This document shows, one piece after another, positions 8,150 to 17,275 of a DNA stretch of 64,000 bases. The position numbers were made by a program, and so were the translations under genes. Position 1 is the first letter of the stretch; every line of letters starts with the position of its first letter. Source of the stretch: Haloglomus litoreum (GTDB lineage Archaea > Halobacteriota > Halobacteria > Halobacteriales > Haloarculaceae). The DNA is taken from NCBI RefSeq assembly GCF_029338515.1, contig NZ_CP119988.1:558001-622000 (forward strand), given 5' to 3'. The notes below the pieces were generated by a model that was given only the letters and a program-made list of their open reading frames with translations, was not told where the DNA came from and did not search any database.

Positions 8150-9403
8150 TCAGTCCCCGCCGCTCGTGCCTCCCCCGAACGTCTCGGCCAGGAGCCGGTA
8201 GACCCGGTAACACCGGTCCAGCACGGCCAGTGAGACGGATTCGTCGGCGGTGTGGGCCTCGCCGGGTTCGGCGGCGCCACAGACCACGGGGTCGGTGCCG
8301 GCGCGGTCGGCCAGCCACCCGGCATCGGTCGCGTGTGGTTTGACGACGTGCTCGGGCGCCGGTTCGGGTGCAACGACTCCGTCGGCGTCGCGCCCGAGCG
8401 GGTCGTCCGGGTGCCCGTGTGCCGCCCGGGCGGCCGCGAGCGCGGCGTCGGCGAACGCCCCGTCACGGCAGGCCATCGGCGGGAGGTCCTGGTCGACGGT
8501 CCAGTCCACGTGTTCGTCGCCCGCCGCTCGCCCGATGTCGGCGCGGTCGCCCGGGACCGTCCGCTCGTCGACGGTCACCTCGCAGCGCTCGGGGATGACG
8601 TTCCAGGCGTCGCCGCCCTCGATGCCGGTGACGGCGACGCTGCTCGCGAGGTCGTGGCCCAGCACGGTCGCCGTGGGCGCGTCGAGGTCGCGCACGATGT
8701 CGACGGCGTCGGTCGCGTGGTAGACGGCGTTGTCCCCGCGCTCGGGTTCGCTCGCGTGGGCGGCCCGTCCGTGCGCGACGAGCGTGGACGCACGCCGGCC
8801 CTTGTGCGCGACCGCCACGTCCGTCACGCCGTCGGCGGAGTAGCCGGTCGACCCCTCGCCGACGACGGCCCATTCGGGGGCGAAGCCGTCCTCGATGGCC
8901 GCCCGACAGCCCTCGCCCCCGACCTCCTCGCCGACGAAGGAAGCGAAGACGAGCCGCGGGCCGCCGTCGGGGAGCGTCGCGTCCCGGAACGCGACCACGA
9001 GCGCGGCGAGCGACCCCTTCATGTCGGCACTCCCGCGGCCGTACAGGCGACCGTCGCGCTCCGCCACGACGTACTCGGTCCCGGTGTCGCCCCCGTCGTC
9101 GACCACCTGCGAGTCGTCCGGCGGGACCACGTCGTGGTGCCCGACGAGCGCGAGCGTCGGCGTCTCCGTGTCGGCGGGCGGCGCCATCGCATCGCCGTCG
9201 GGGGACCGGGCTGCGAGGACGTTCCCGTGGTCGTCGCGGGCCACGGCGGCGTCGGTCTCTTCGCGGAGCCACGATTCGAGGTGGTCGCCGGCGGCCGTCT
9301 CGTCCTCGTGGCTGGGGGTGGCGACCAGGTCCCGGGTCAGGGCGCGAACGTCCGCCGGGGCATCCGGCAGGGCGTCGGGTGGGTCGGCGGCCGATCCGGT
9401 CAT
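8150..9403 (-). CDS. M20-family metallopeptidase (ArgE/DapE-like)
   Basis: This 417-aa product has the M20 two-zinc architecture: ALVGHHDVVPP (first metal ligand), LYGRGSADMKGSLAALV (bridging Asp), FASFVGEEVGGEG (general base and ligand), a lid/dimerisation domain near residues 190-300 and the last metal ligand near GEAHTADE. The family deacylates amino acids or cleaves small peptides; the exact substrate (succinyl-diaminopimelate, acetyl-ornithine or other) cannot be told. Start MTGSAADPP is backed by gcgttttgtcc at about -27. Its gene neighbour is another peptidase on the same strand, 60 bp downstream. Confidence 0.87.
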   Translation of the reverse strand: MTGSAADPPDALPDAPADVRALTRDLVATPSHEDETAAGDHLESWLREETDAAVARDDHGNVLAARSPDGDAMAPPADTETPTLALVGHHDVVPPDDSQVVDDGGDTGTEYVVAERDGRLYGRGSADMKGSLAALVVAFRDATLPDGGPRLVFASFVGEEVGGEGCRAAIEDGFAPEWAVVGEGSTGYSADGVTDVAVAHKGRRASTLVAHGRAAHASEPERGDNAVYHATDAVDIVRDLDAPTATVLGHDLASSVAVTGIEGGDAWNVIPERCEVTVDERTVPGDRADIGRAAGDEHVDWTVDQDLPPMACRDGAFADAALAAARAAHGHPDDPLGRDADGVVAPEPAPEHVVKPHATDAGWLADRAGTDPVVCGAAEPGEAHTADESVSLAVLDRCYRVYRLLAETFGGGTSGGD

Positions 9404-9554
9404 GTCCGACCCTGCCGCCGGCACGGACAAAACGCTCCCGGCGTCCGTCACCGTGACGTGCCGAACGACCTGCTCCGGGGCCGTACCCTGTGAAACATTC
9501 ACGGACTGCCGCGGTCACAAACGTTTTGTCACGTCGTGGCATACCACGGACCGT

Positions 9555-9731
9555 ATGGCGACCGCCGACGAGAGCGTTTTCGACGACTTCCTGGCGGACC
9601 GTGGGCACGAAACCGAGAGCGAGAGCACCACCTGGGAGCGCGACTACAACAAGAAGCGCTGCCCGGAGTGTTCTGGCATCCACGACCTCGAGGCCGCGGA
9701 CTGCTCGGTGTGCGGCTGGACACCGACCTGA
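9555..9731 (+). CDS. Small zinc-finger protein (HVO_0416-like)
   Basis: A 58-aa acidic protein ending in a CPECSGIHDLEAADCSVCGW zinc ribbon (two CxxC pairs 12 residues apart). The conserved tail WERDYNKKRCPEC and CSVCGWTPT resembles the haloarchaeal HVO_0416-type micro-proteins; that family link is from memory. Such proteins are abundant in Haloferax, where several affect motility and biofilm; the role of this one is unknown. A T-rich box acgttttgtc lies 25-34 nt upstream. It is divergent from the M20 gene. Confidence 0.8.
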   Translation: MATADESVFDDFLADRGHETESESTTWERDYNKKRCPECSGIHDLEAADCSVCGWTPT

Positions 9732-9887
9732 CGGGCCGGGCCTGCACTCCGGAGGGCCGTCTGCGTCCCTCGCTGGGGCGGGTTCGCCTGCCGTCCGTTC
9801 CGGGGGCGTAGCGGCCTCCTACCCCGGCCGCGTAGCGGCCTTCTCCTGACGAACAGCGTTATACAGGAGGGGGGCCTGTGCCCGATA

Positions 9888-11729
9888 ATGAGTCAGCCCC
9901 ACGTAACGCGCCTCTTCGGTGGTCCCGGGAGCGGGAAGACCACCGCCCTGCTCGACAAGGTGGACGAGATGCTGGACGAGGGGGTCGACATCCGTGACAT
10001 CCTCGTCGTCTCCTACACCCGGGCCGCCGCCCAGGAGGTCCGCGAACGCCTTGCCGAGCGGCTGGACCGCTCGCCCAAATCGTTGAAGGGGAACGTCTGC
10101 ACGATGCACGCGAAGGCGTACGAGCTGCTGAACCTCTCGCGTGGCGATGTCGTCGGCGAGGAGCACAAGGAGGAGTTCTGCGACGACTACGGCCTCGAGT
10201 TCGAGGACGAGAACGACAGTGGCCGCCGCCGCTCGGCCCGCTCGACGACCATCGGCAACAAGATCATCGCCACCTCGCAGTGGCTCCAGCGGACCCGCCG
10301 CGACGTGGCCGACTGGTACGACGTCCCCTTCCAGTGGGACGAGGAGGAGGTCCGCCTCCCGCCGGATATCGACGAGAAGGCCCAGACCGGCAACAAGTAC
10401 ACGCCGACGTGGTCGAGCGACGACGACCGCATCGACGTGCCCGAGGCCATCCGGGCGTGGCGCACGTTCAAGGGCGAACAGGGCGTCGTCGGCTTCGCCG
10501 ACATGCTCGAGCGGGTCCAGCAGCGCTCGAAGGTCCCGAACGTCGACCACCTCGTCATCGACGAGTTCCAGGACATCACGACGCTGCAGTACTCGGTGTA
10601 CGAGGAGTGGCGGCCCCACATGGACTCGGTCCTCATCGCCGGCGACGACGACCAGGTCGTCTACGCCTGGCAGGGCGCCGACCCGAACCTCCTGCTCGAC
10701 GAGCAGGTCGACGACGACAACGTCCTCCCGAACTCCTACCGGCTCCCCTCGCGCATCCTCAACGTCGTCAACCGGCAGATCCGACACATCGAGAAGCGCC
10801 AGGAGAAGGACCTCAAGCCGCGGAAACAGGGTGGCTCCTTCGAGGCCGTCCGGAACCCCTCCATCGTCGAGCTCTCGCGGAACGTCCGCAACACCGTCGA
10901 GGAGGACGAGGACGGCACCGCGATGATCCTGTTCCGCGCGCGCTACCAGATGTTCCAGTTCGTCGACGAGTTCATCAAGCAGGGGATGCCGTTCGTCTCA
11001 CTGACGGACACGCGGCTGTGGACGGACCGCCTGCAGGGCTACGTCTCCGCCGTCGAGAAACTCGACGAGGACGAGCACATCACCGGACTGGAGGCGCGCC
11101 GGCTGGCGGAGATGCTCGCGGACTCGGCCTTCGGCACCGGCGGCCGCGACGACATGTTCGACGCCATCGACGACCTGCAGGAGCAGAACGGGGTCGACGA
11201 CCTCGCCGAGATGCAGGTCGCCCCCGAGTTCGTCCAGGAGCACGCCCCCTTCGCGCCCGGCCCGGCCAGCGCCGGCGACATGCTCACGCGGGTCTCGAAC
11301 TTCCAGGAGCGCTCCGTCGAGGCCTACTTCAAGGGCGGCTACCGCGGGATGGACCCGAACCGCATCCGGGTGGGCACCATCCACTCCGCGAAGGGTCGCG
11401 AGGCCGACCACGTCTTCGTCGGCACCGATCTCACGGAGAAGGTGGTCGAGCAGATGTCGGCCTCCGTCGACGAGGAGGACCTCCCGCCGGGCGTCGAGTT
11501 CGACAAGCGCGCCGACCCCGTGCCCGTCCTGACGGACAACGAGCGCCGTGTCTTCTACGTCGGCATGTCGCGTGCCCGCGAGCGCCTGGTCATCATGGAG
11601 AACCTCATCAACGGGGCCCCGACGCTCCCGCTGGACGTGCTCATCGAGAACCAGCCCTCGGACCTGTCGCTGGGCGAGCTGGTCGAGCGGGCCCAGGAGC
11701 CGCTCGCCGAGCCGGCCGAAGCGGAGTAG
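9888..11729 (+). CDS. UvrD/Rep-family superfamily 1 DNA helicase
   Basis: The 613-aa protein has all SF1A helicase motifs: Walker A GGPGSGKTT (residues 11-19), Ia SYTRAAAQEVRERL, II VIDEFQD, III AGDDDQVVYAWQGA, IV region YRLPSRI, V TIHSAKGREADHVFVG and VI YVGMSRARERL. These enzymes unwind DNA with 3'-5' polarity in repair or restart. This lineage is widespread in haloarchaea and shorter than bacterial UvrD (about 720 aa), without a C-terminal tudor-like tail. A gcgttatacagg box lies about 25 nt upstream of the ATG. Confidence 0.93.
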   Translation: MSQPHVTRLFGGPGSGKTTALLDKVDEMLDEGVDIRDILVVSYTRAAAQEVRERLAERLDRSPKSLKGNVCTMHAKAYELLNLSRGDVVGEEHKEEFCDDYGLEFEDENDSGRRRSARSTTIGNKIIATSQWLQRTRRDVADWYDVPFQWDEEEVRLPPDIDEKAQTGNKYTPTWSSDDDRIDVPEAIRAWRTFKGEQGVVGFADMLERVQQRSKVPNVDHLVIDEFQDITTLQYSVYEEWRPHMDSVLIAGDDDQVVYAWQGADPNLLLDEQVDDDNVLPNSYRLPSRILNVVNRQIRHIEKRQEKDLKPRKQGGSFEAVRNPSIVELSRNVRNTVEEDEDGTAMILFRARYQMFQFVDEFIKQGMPFVSLTDTRLWTDRLQGYVSAVEKLDEDEHITGLEARRLAEMLADSAFGTGGRDDMFDAIDDLQEQNGVDDLAEMQVAPEFVQEHAPFAPGPASAGDMLTRVSNFQERSVEAYFKGGYRGMDPNRIRVGTIHSAKGREADHVFVGTDLTEKVVEQMSASVDEEDLPPGVEFDKRADPVPVLTDNERRVFYVGMSRARERLVIMENLINGAPTLPLDVLIENQPSDLSLGELVERAQEPLAEPAEAE

Positions 11730-11850
11730 ACGGGCCGCCGGCCTCGATTTCTCCAGTCCCGCCTCGCCCCACCAGCCCACCTCGGTCGATGCCCCGTCCG
11801 CCGCGTGTCTGACGGGGATACTTGATACTCCGTACCAAACCGTCGGTCGG

Positions 11851-12129
11851 ATGGCGTCACGCTCCCCCGAGGCCGCTGGGGACGGATGGGGAGACGACGA
11901 CGAGGAACCGACCGCGACCGCACATCGGGACCCCGCGACGGGGCCGCCCGAGAGCCGCGAGCGACATCTGCGGGCGAAGGTGGCCGAACTGGAGGCCGAG
12001 CTGGACCGCAACCGGAACCGGGTCCAGCAGGTCATCGACCAGTACGAGTCCATCATCGACCAGCGACCGGCGGACGAGCCCCGGAACTGGGGCCCACTCT
12101 CCCGCTTCCGGGACTGGCTCACGGGCTGA
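11851..12129 (+). CDS. Small coiled-coil protein, function unknown
   Basis: A 92-aa protein with an acidic disordered N-terminal third and a predicted coiled coil in the middle (RHLRAKVAELEAELDRNRNRVQQVIDQYE written as heptads of charged and Leu/Val residues), then a conserved-looking tail PLSRFRDWLTG. No family recognised. A gatacttgatac box about 25-35 nt before the ATG supports its own promoter. It follows the helicase gene by 121 bp on the same strand. Confidence 0.65.
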   Translation: MASRSPEAAGDGWGDDDEEPTATAHRDPATGPPESRERHLRAKVAELEAELDRNRNRVQQVIDQYESIIDQRPADEPRNWGPLSRFRDWLTG

Positions 12130-12298
12130 CCGGCGACGTTCACACGTCACCGGTGCCCACCGACACGCACGTCGAGCGGCGGCTCTCCCATCGGAACACG
12201 ACAGAAATCGAGAATCGTCAATATTTCTCGGATATTCTGGATATTCGGAGGGAATCTGGCGAACTACGCTTATCTCCTCTGCGCGCGTTCTGGAGGGC

Positions 12299-13186
12299 AT
12301 GAGCGCAGAAGCCGTCGATTCGAGCGGACGGACCCGGTCGCCGGGGACAGTCACGGGCTTCGTCGAGACGAACGGGGTCGAGACGTACTACGAACGCCGC
12401 GGCGACGGACCGCCGGTCGTGTTCGTCCACGGCGCCGTCATGGACACGCGGATGTGGGCGCCACAGGTGGACGCACTCGCCGACGCCTACACCGTCGTCT
12501 CGTACGATGTGCGGGGCCACGGCCGGACCGGGGGCTCCGGCGTCGACGAGTACGCGGCCGAGCTGTTCGCCGCGGACCTCCACGCGCTCCTGGGGGCGCT
12601 CGATATCGAGCGGCCGGTCATCTGCGGGCTCTCGATGGGCGGGATGATCGCCCAGGCGTACGCCGCCGAGCACCCCGAGAACGTGGCCGGGCTCGTCCTC
12701 GCGGACACGTTCACGGCGGCGCCCGTCGGCCCGTCCGGGCGGGCCATCTTCGCCGGCGACCGCCTCATCGCCCGGCTCAGCCCGTACGTCAGCTACAAGC
12801 GGCTGAACCGACTCAAGATGCGCCTCGGGAACCTGCTCGCGCCGGGTGTCTCCGGCGATATCGGGACGGTCCAGGGGCTCATCGACGACGGGCCGACGAT
12901 GGCGCCCGCGGAGCTGCGGAAGGTCGTCCGCTCGCTCGGTGCGTTCGCCGACGACGACTTCGATGTCTCGACGGTGACGGCACCGACACAGGTGCTGTAC
13001 GGCGAGCACGAGCCGGGCCTCCTGGGTGAGATGGCCGTGTACATACAGGAGCATCTCCCGAACGCCGTCGCCGGACCGGTGATCGTCCCGGACGCGGGGC
13101 ACGCCTCGAACCTCGACAACCCCGCGTTCTTCACGGAGACGGTGCGGGCGTTCCTGAGCGAGCACGCGGCCTGGAACGCCACGTGA
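12299..13186 (+). CDS. Alpha/beta-fold hydrolase
   Basis: The 295-aa protein has the alpha/beta hydrolase core: oxyanion-hole segment VFVHGAVMDTRMW, nucleophile elbow GLSMGG (Ser), acid near YGEHEPG and catalytic His in PDAGHASNLDNPAFF. It most resembles 3-oxoadipate enol-lactonase/haloperoxidase-like hydrolases; the substrate is unknown. The ATG at 12299 has a cgcttatct box at about -27. The 100 bp before it are unusually AT-rich with three ATATT units (12220-12245), possibly an operator. Confidence 0.87.
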   Translation: MSAEAVDSSGRTRSPGTVTGFVETNGVETYYERRGDGPPVVFVHGAVMDTRMWAPQVDALADAYTVVSYDVRGHGRTGGSGVDEYAAELFAADLHALLGALDIERPVICGLSMGGMIAQAYAAEHPENVAGLVLADTFTAAPVGPSGRAIFAGDRLIARLSPYVSYKRLNRLKMRLGNLLAPGVSGDIGTVQGLIDDGPTMAPAELRKVVRSLGAFADDDFDVSTVTAPTQVLYGEHEPGLLGEMAVYIQEHLPNAVAGPVIVPDAGHASNLDNPAFFTETVRAFLSEHAAWNAT

Positions 13187-13204
13187 CGGCGCCCAGGGGT
13201 CCCG

Positions 13205-13845
13205 CTACTCGGTGCCGAAGAGCCTGACCGCCCGGTCGGTCGTCCCCGCGGCGATTCCCAGTCCGTAGCGTCCCCGAACCCGTCGAGTCGCTCTCGGGCC
13301 GCTGCCACGTCCCGGAGGTGGTCACCGGGGACGCAGGCGTCCAGCAGGGCCGCCAGCGCGTCGAGTGCGACCGGGCGGTAGTCGAGCAGCTCGACGGCGA
13401 CGTTCACCCGCCGCTCGTCGTACGCCACGAACGGGAACCGCTCGGTGTCGTTGTCGTGGTGGTGGCCGTGGAGCACCCAGCCGTCCCACCACTCGGGCGC
13501 GTCCGCCGGCCGGTGGGTGCAGTAGAACCGGTAGTCGCCGGCCTCGACGACGCAGGCCTCGACCACCGGGAACGGGGCGTCTCCCGGATCCAGTCCCACG
13601 TCGTGGTTCCCGCGGACGAGCAGGCCGCCGCCGAGGCGCTCGAACCGCTCGACCGTCTCGCCCCCGTCGCGCATGTCCATCGCCACGTCGCCGAGGTGGA
13701 GCAGCGTGTCGTCGGGGCCGACGACCTCGTGATGGCGCCCGAGGAGGGCGTCGTCCATCTCGCCGGCCGACGAGAACGGGCGGTCGCAGTACTCGATGAT
13801 GTTGGCGTGCCCGAAGTGGTGGTCGGAGGCGACGAAGCGGGTCAT
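13205..13845 (-). CDS. Calcineurin-like metallophosphoesterase, frameshifted near its C-terminus
   Basis: The frame from the ATG at 13845 encodes a phosphoesterase with SDHHFGHANIIEY, HLGDVAMD, VRGNHDV and LHGHHHDN, the two-metal active site of the calcineurin-like fold. After VAAARERLDGFGDA the frame runs on with non-homologous, basic sequence for about 160 codons into the antisense of the hydrolase gene. In the next frame the same DNA gives YGLGIAAGTTDRAVRLFGTE and a stop at 13205, 18 bp from the converging hydrolase stop. I infer loss of one base at about 13266-13270. Without the shift the protein would be about 213 aa, which suits this family. Confidence 0.75.
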
Positions 13846-13963
13846 ATCGGCCCGAGCGCTGCCCCCGGAAAGGGGGTTTCGCCGCCACGTCGACCGGTGG
13901 CACGGAACACGACGAGGTGGCTGTTCCGGGCCGCTTAACCGGCCTCGTGGCCTCCATCCGGTA

Positions 13964-14968
13964 ATGTCACTGGCCATCCGGACCGACGACCTCGTGAAGG
14001 ACTACGGCGACGTCCGGGCGCTGGACGGCCTCTCGCTGGAGGTGGAGCAGGGGGAGTTCTTCGGGCTGCTCGGGCCCAACGGCGCCGGCAAGACGACGTT
14101 CATCAACACGCTCGTCGGCCTCGCGCGGGCGACGAGCGGGACCGCCGAGGTGTTCGGCCACGACGTGGAGGCCGACTACCGCGAGGCCCGCAACCGCATC
14201 GGCCTCGCTCCGCAGGAGTTCAACGTGGACCGCTTCTTTCCCATCCGCGAGGTGCTCGAGCACAAGGCCGGCTACCACGGTGTCCCGCCGGCCGAGGCGA
14301 GCGAGCGCGCCGACGAGGCGCTCCGCACCGTCGGCATCTACGACAAGCGCGACACGCGGTTCGACTGGCTCTCGGGCGGGATGAAACGGCGGTTCCTGCT
14401 CGCCCGGGCGCTCGTGACGGATCCGGACCTGCTCATCCTCGACGAACCCACGGCCGGCGTCGACGTCGAACTGCGCCGTGACCTCTGGGAGCTCATCGAG
14501 CGGCTCAACGCCGGCGGCACGACCATCCTCCTCACGACCCACTACATCGAGGAGGCCGAACGCCTCTGCGACCGCGTGGCAATCATGGACGAGGGGCGGC
14601 GCGTCGAGGTGGCCACGCCCGACGAGTTACGGGCCCGTGGGACCGACACGGTCCGCCTGACGCTCGGCGAGCGGCCCGCGGCGGTCCCGGAGGAGGTATT
14701 GGCCATCGGCGGCGTGCAGGACGCCCACGTCGACGGGGACGTGCTGTCCGTGACGGCCGCCGGCGGCGGGCGCGTCGCGCCCGACCTGATGCGGACGCTC
14801 GAATCCGCGGGCCACCGGGTCGTCGACCTCGACATCCGGCGGGCCTCGCTGGAGGAGGTGTTCGTCGCCATGACGCGGGTGGCCGACGAGGCGGACGACG
14901 AGACCACCGAGAACGGCCACGACGCCGGGCGCGAGGTCGCCGCCACGACCGGAGGGAGCGATGACTGA
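13964..14968 (+). CDS. ABC transporter ATP-binding protein (DrrA/multidrug type)
   Basis: The 334-aa ATPase has Walker A GPNGAGKTT, Q-loop APQEFNVDRFFPIREV, signature LSGGMKRR, Walker B LLILDEPTAG and H-loop TTHYIEEA, followed by the DrrA-type C-terminal regulatory domain. It would power an ABC-2 exporter with the permease encoded by the next gene, whose ATG overlaps this stop codon by 8 nt. A cttaacc box lies about 27 nt before the start. The permease is broken by an insertion, so this ATPase is at present probably an orphan unless the insertion leaves. Confidence 0.94.
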   Translation: MSLAIRTDDLVKDYGDVRALDGLSLEVEQGEFFGLLGPNGAGKTTFINTLVGLARATSGTAEVFGHDVEADYREARNRIGLAPQEFNVDRFFPIREVLEHKAGYHGVPPAEASERADEALRTVGIYDKRDTRFDWLSGGMKRRFLLARALVTDPDLLILDEPTAGVDVELRRDLWELIERLNAGGTTILLTTHYIEEAERLCDRVAIMDEGRRVEVATPDELRARGTDTVRLTLGERPAAVPEEVLAIGGVQDAHVDGDVLSVTAAGGGRVAPDLMRTLESAGHRVVDLDIRRASLEEVFVAMTRVADEADDETTENGHDAGREVAATTGGSDD

Positions 14969-15299
14969 GGACGACGGAGCCACCCGGACCGACGGGGGGA
15001 CACTCGGCGTCGGCACCGGGTCCGCCTCGACCAGCGCCCGCGGCGTCGGCTTCCGGTCGCTGCTCAAACGCGAGATACTCCGGTTCGTCCGGCGCCCGCG
15101 CAACACCTTCCTCCCGCCCGCCATCACGAACATCCTCTACTTCGCCGTCTTCGGGGTCGTGCTGGGCGGGCGCATCGACCAGATCGCGGGCTTCGACTAC
15201 ATCCTCTTCATCCTGCCCGGCCTCGTCGTGCTGGGCGCCATCTCCAACGCCTTCGAGAACAGCGCGTTCTCCATCTTCCACGGCCGCTGGAACGACTAC
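14961..15299 (+). pseudogene. ABC-2 permease, 5' portion (interrupted by integrative element)
   Basis: These 113 codons encode an N-terminal tail, RSLLKREILRFVRRPRN and two helices typical of ABC-2 permeases, ending FSIFHGRWNDY. The frame then enters the integrated element, adds FLRQST and stops at 15320. The rest of the gene resumes in frame at 18835 with IHEVLTSPLSYREQ. The two halves share the direct repeat GGAACGACTAC, and joining them gives an uninterrupted 285-aa permease. Its start overlaps the ATPase gene. Confidence 0.93.
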
Positions 15300-15308
15300 T
15301 TCCTGCGC
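15285..15308. other. Left attachment site (attL) of the integrative element
   Basis: Core CGACTAC (15293-15299) is flanked by CGCTGGAA (15285-15292) and TTCCTGCG (15300-15307), inverted arms with one mismatch. The left arm is permease coding sequence, the right arm belongs to the element. Seven bases between inverted arms is the usual spacing of tyrosine-recombinase core sites. Confidence 0.8.
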
Positions 15309-15320
15309 CAGAGTACGTAG

Positions 15321-16454
15321 GAATTGAGTAAGCGCGTGGGGAGACGCATCCCGAAAGAGCACCAGCGGCCGTCTTCGGGCTGACGGCCTTCCCCTGTGCT
15401 ATCCACGAGCGCGGCCTGTGGCGGTTGTGTGACCATCCGTGCGCCCCGTGCCGGCACAGGTACCCCGGAGTGAGGACCGGCTGGGGATGGGGCACAGCCC
15501 GACGAGAGCGGGGGCAGTAAGAACATTAACCGCGCGTGCGCAGCAAGTATTTAGTCACCTACCGTCCGAAATATTTGAAATTTGACTCCAATCTCGGAAG
15601 TGGCGCTTTTTCTTGAAATACCAAAACAGAATAACAGGGAGTATGGAAGATGTTTTCTATTCTGATATTCTTTGAGCAGAAAATGAATATTTTGCAATAT
15701 ACTTTGAGGGCCTTGGTTGATGAGTCGGTGTGCGCGCGTCAGAAGGTACGTTTCGGAACCTCTGTGGTCGAACCTCGGGGTTTTAGTCTTTAGGTTGGCT
15801 CTCCCCGATCTAAGAACCAGCAATAAACTCCGGATTTGGATTTGGGGATTCAGACACGAGAGAGTCTGAGAACAGGGATTAGGCCCCCCTATTTGAACCC
15901 TTTACCATTAATATCAGTAACGCGGTGCCGACGACTGGCGCCGAAGCACGGACGACCGCAGATTGTGGGGGTATGTCTCCGACCGAGGCATACCTCCCGG
16001 CCACGTAGGCCAATAGACCGGATTCCCGCTTCCTCGATGAGCCCGACCGTTGCCGACAAAGGCGCGGAGGGTAACGATTCGTGACCGACCACAAGGGGTC
16101 GGCATATGAAGCAGGGAGTTAGGACTTGGTTGAGGTAACTACGTTGCAAAGTGCCTTCGATTGGTCGTCACCCCCACTAAGGGGGGAGAGTGCAGCTTTA
16201 GAACGCCCCGTCAATGCGTCGGAACGCTTAGTGTTGATCTCCGGCCATCCTCGGGTAAGATGGCCCGGAGGGAGAATAGAAGATAGTCAGTCAGTAGTGA
16301 CTCTGTTGAAATTCTCCACACCTGACAGTACCGGCGTGACCGATACAGAGGATGGGTTCAGCAAACATTGGTGAGGGTTTCAGTCACTCTGCCATGGGCA
16401 AATCCGTCAGGTGCCCCACAAAATATTCATCCACATGATTGAGAGTAGACAACC
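15321..16454. other. Non-coding left part of the element
   Basis: About 1.1 kb without a convincing gene. 15321-15520 is GC-rich, then 15530-15850 is the most AT-rich DNA in the window. Open frames here (for example the minus-strand one at 15551-15823) lack the acidic composition of real haloarchaeal proteins. On the minus strand near 15889-15960 a short stretch reads VRASAPVVGTALLILMV, similar to the N-terminal segment of haloarchaeal pilins, followed at once by a stop, possibly a gene remnant. A TATA-like acaaaatattc near 16418 serves the lipoprotein gene. Confidence 0.55.
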
Positions 16455-17132
16455 ATGTCCCTGCCCTCCCGGCGTCGCCTCCTCGAAGCCCTCGCTATAG
16501 GTGCAACTACAATCTCGGGATGCAGTTCGCTGACTGGGATGTCCAGCGAGGAGTCACCATCTTCTGGTACGCCAGAGAGCGGTACGTTGACATCGACCCC
16601 CAAAGAGACGCCCTTGCCAACACCTGTTAAGAACCCTCGCGCCTCACCTGCCCCGACGTGCCGTGAGGGCTACTACTCCCTTAGTCCGTGGTGGGTCGTC
16701 GTCGGCCCGGGGCCAGTCGGAGGATTCAGACTCTCTCTTGATCAGCACAGCTTCGCGCACGGTGACACCCTTACAGCCACGCTGACGAATGTAACCAGCA
16801 CACCACGACTGACCGGGAACAAGTCGAAATTCGATATCCAATATCGGTCGGAGAATGGGTGGCACACGATTCTTGGAAACGAGTATGAGCAGCCGGATTT
16901 CCTTGACGACGGAGTGAGGCATGAGCCAGAAGAAGGGTTCACATGGAAACTCCCTCTCACCCAGCAGGGGCTGTCGAATGCTGGTGATGAGTACAATAGA
17001 TTCCAGGTCTGCACCTCGCTTGCCGCAGGAGACTACCGCTTCGTCTACTGGGGAGTATCGTTTCAGCAGAGGGCCAAGAGTGACGATGAAGAATACGCTG
17101 TCGGAGTCCGGTTTACGCTCTCCGAGGACTAA
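16455..17132 (+). CDS. Tat-exported lipoprotein of the integrative element
   Basis: The 225-aa protein starts MSLPSRRRLLEALAIGATTI followed by SGC: a twin-arginine signal and lipobox, so it is probably exported folded and lipid-anchored at Cys23. A Ser/Thr/Pro-rich linker (to about residue 65) leads to a beta-rich globular domain with SLDQHSFAHGDTLTATLTNV and GDYRFVYWGVSF, like the Ig-like domains found in many haloarchaeal plasmid and provirus lipoproteins. Two or more cysteines remain in the mature part. The role is unknown; a surface-exclusion or attachment function would be a guess. Promoter box acaaaatattc is at about -30. Confidence 0.75.
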   Translation: MSLPSRRRLLEALAIGATTISGCSSLTGMSSEESPSSGTPESGTLTSTPKETPLPTPVKNPRASPAPTCREGYYSLSPWWVVVGPGPVGGFRLSLDQHSFAHGDTLTATLTNVTSTPRLTGNKSKFDIQYRSENGWHTILGNEYEQPDFLDDGVRHEPEEGFTWKLPLTQQGLSNAGDEYNRFQVCTSLAAGDYRFVYWGVSFQQRAKSDDEEYAVGVRFTLSED

Positions 17133-17162
17133 CTATTCACAGGCCGACTCGCGCTCTGTATA

Positions 17163-17202
17163 CAGCAGGACTGCTGAAACCTATCACCCACTGGGGGTTT
17201 CA
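17163..17202 (+). terminator. Inverted repeats after the lipoprotein gene
   Basis: CAGCAG-ga-CTGCTG (17163-17176) abuts TGAAACC (17175-17181) paired with GGTTTCA (17196-17202) over a 14-nt loop. The pair lies between the converging lipoprotein and integrase genes and could end either transcript. Confidence 0.4.
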
Positions 17203-17275
17203 ACAAGGCCAGAAACCGATTAGTCCACCTGCGGCGCCCGAGGAACGCCGCCTTCCGCCAATCAAACCCCTTCTG

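Noticed and set aside
15551-15823. 90-codon minus-strand frame in the element
   Set aside because: Composition is basic and unlike haloarchaeal proteins, there is no promoter or family signal; listed only as part of the non-coding stretch.
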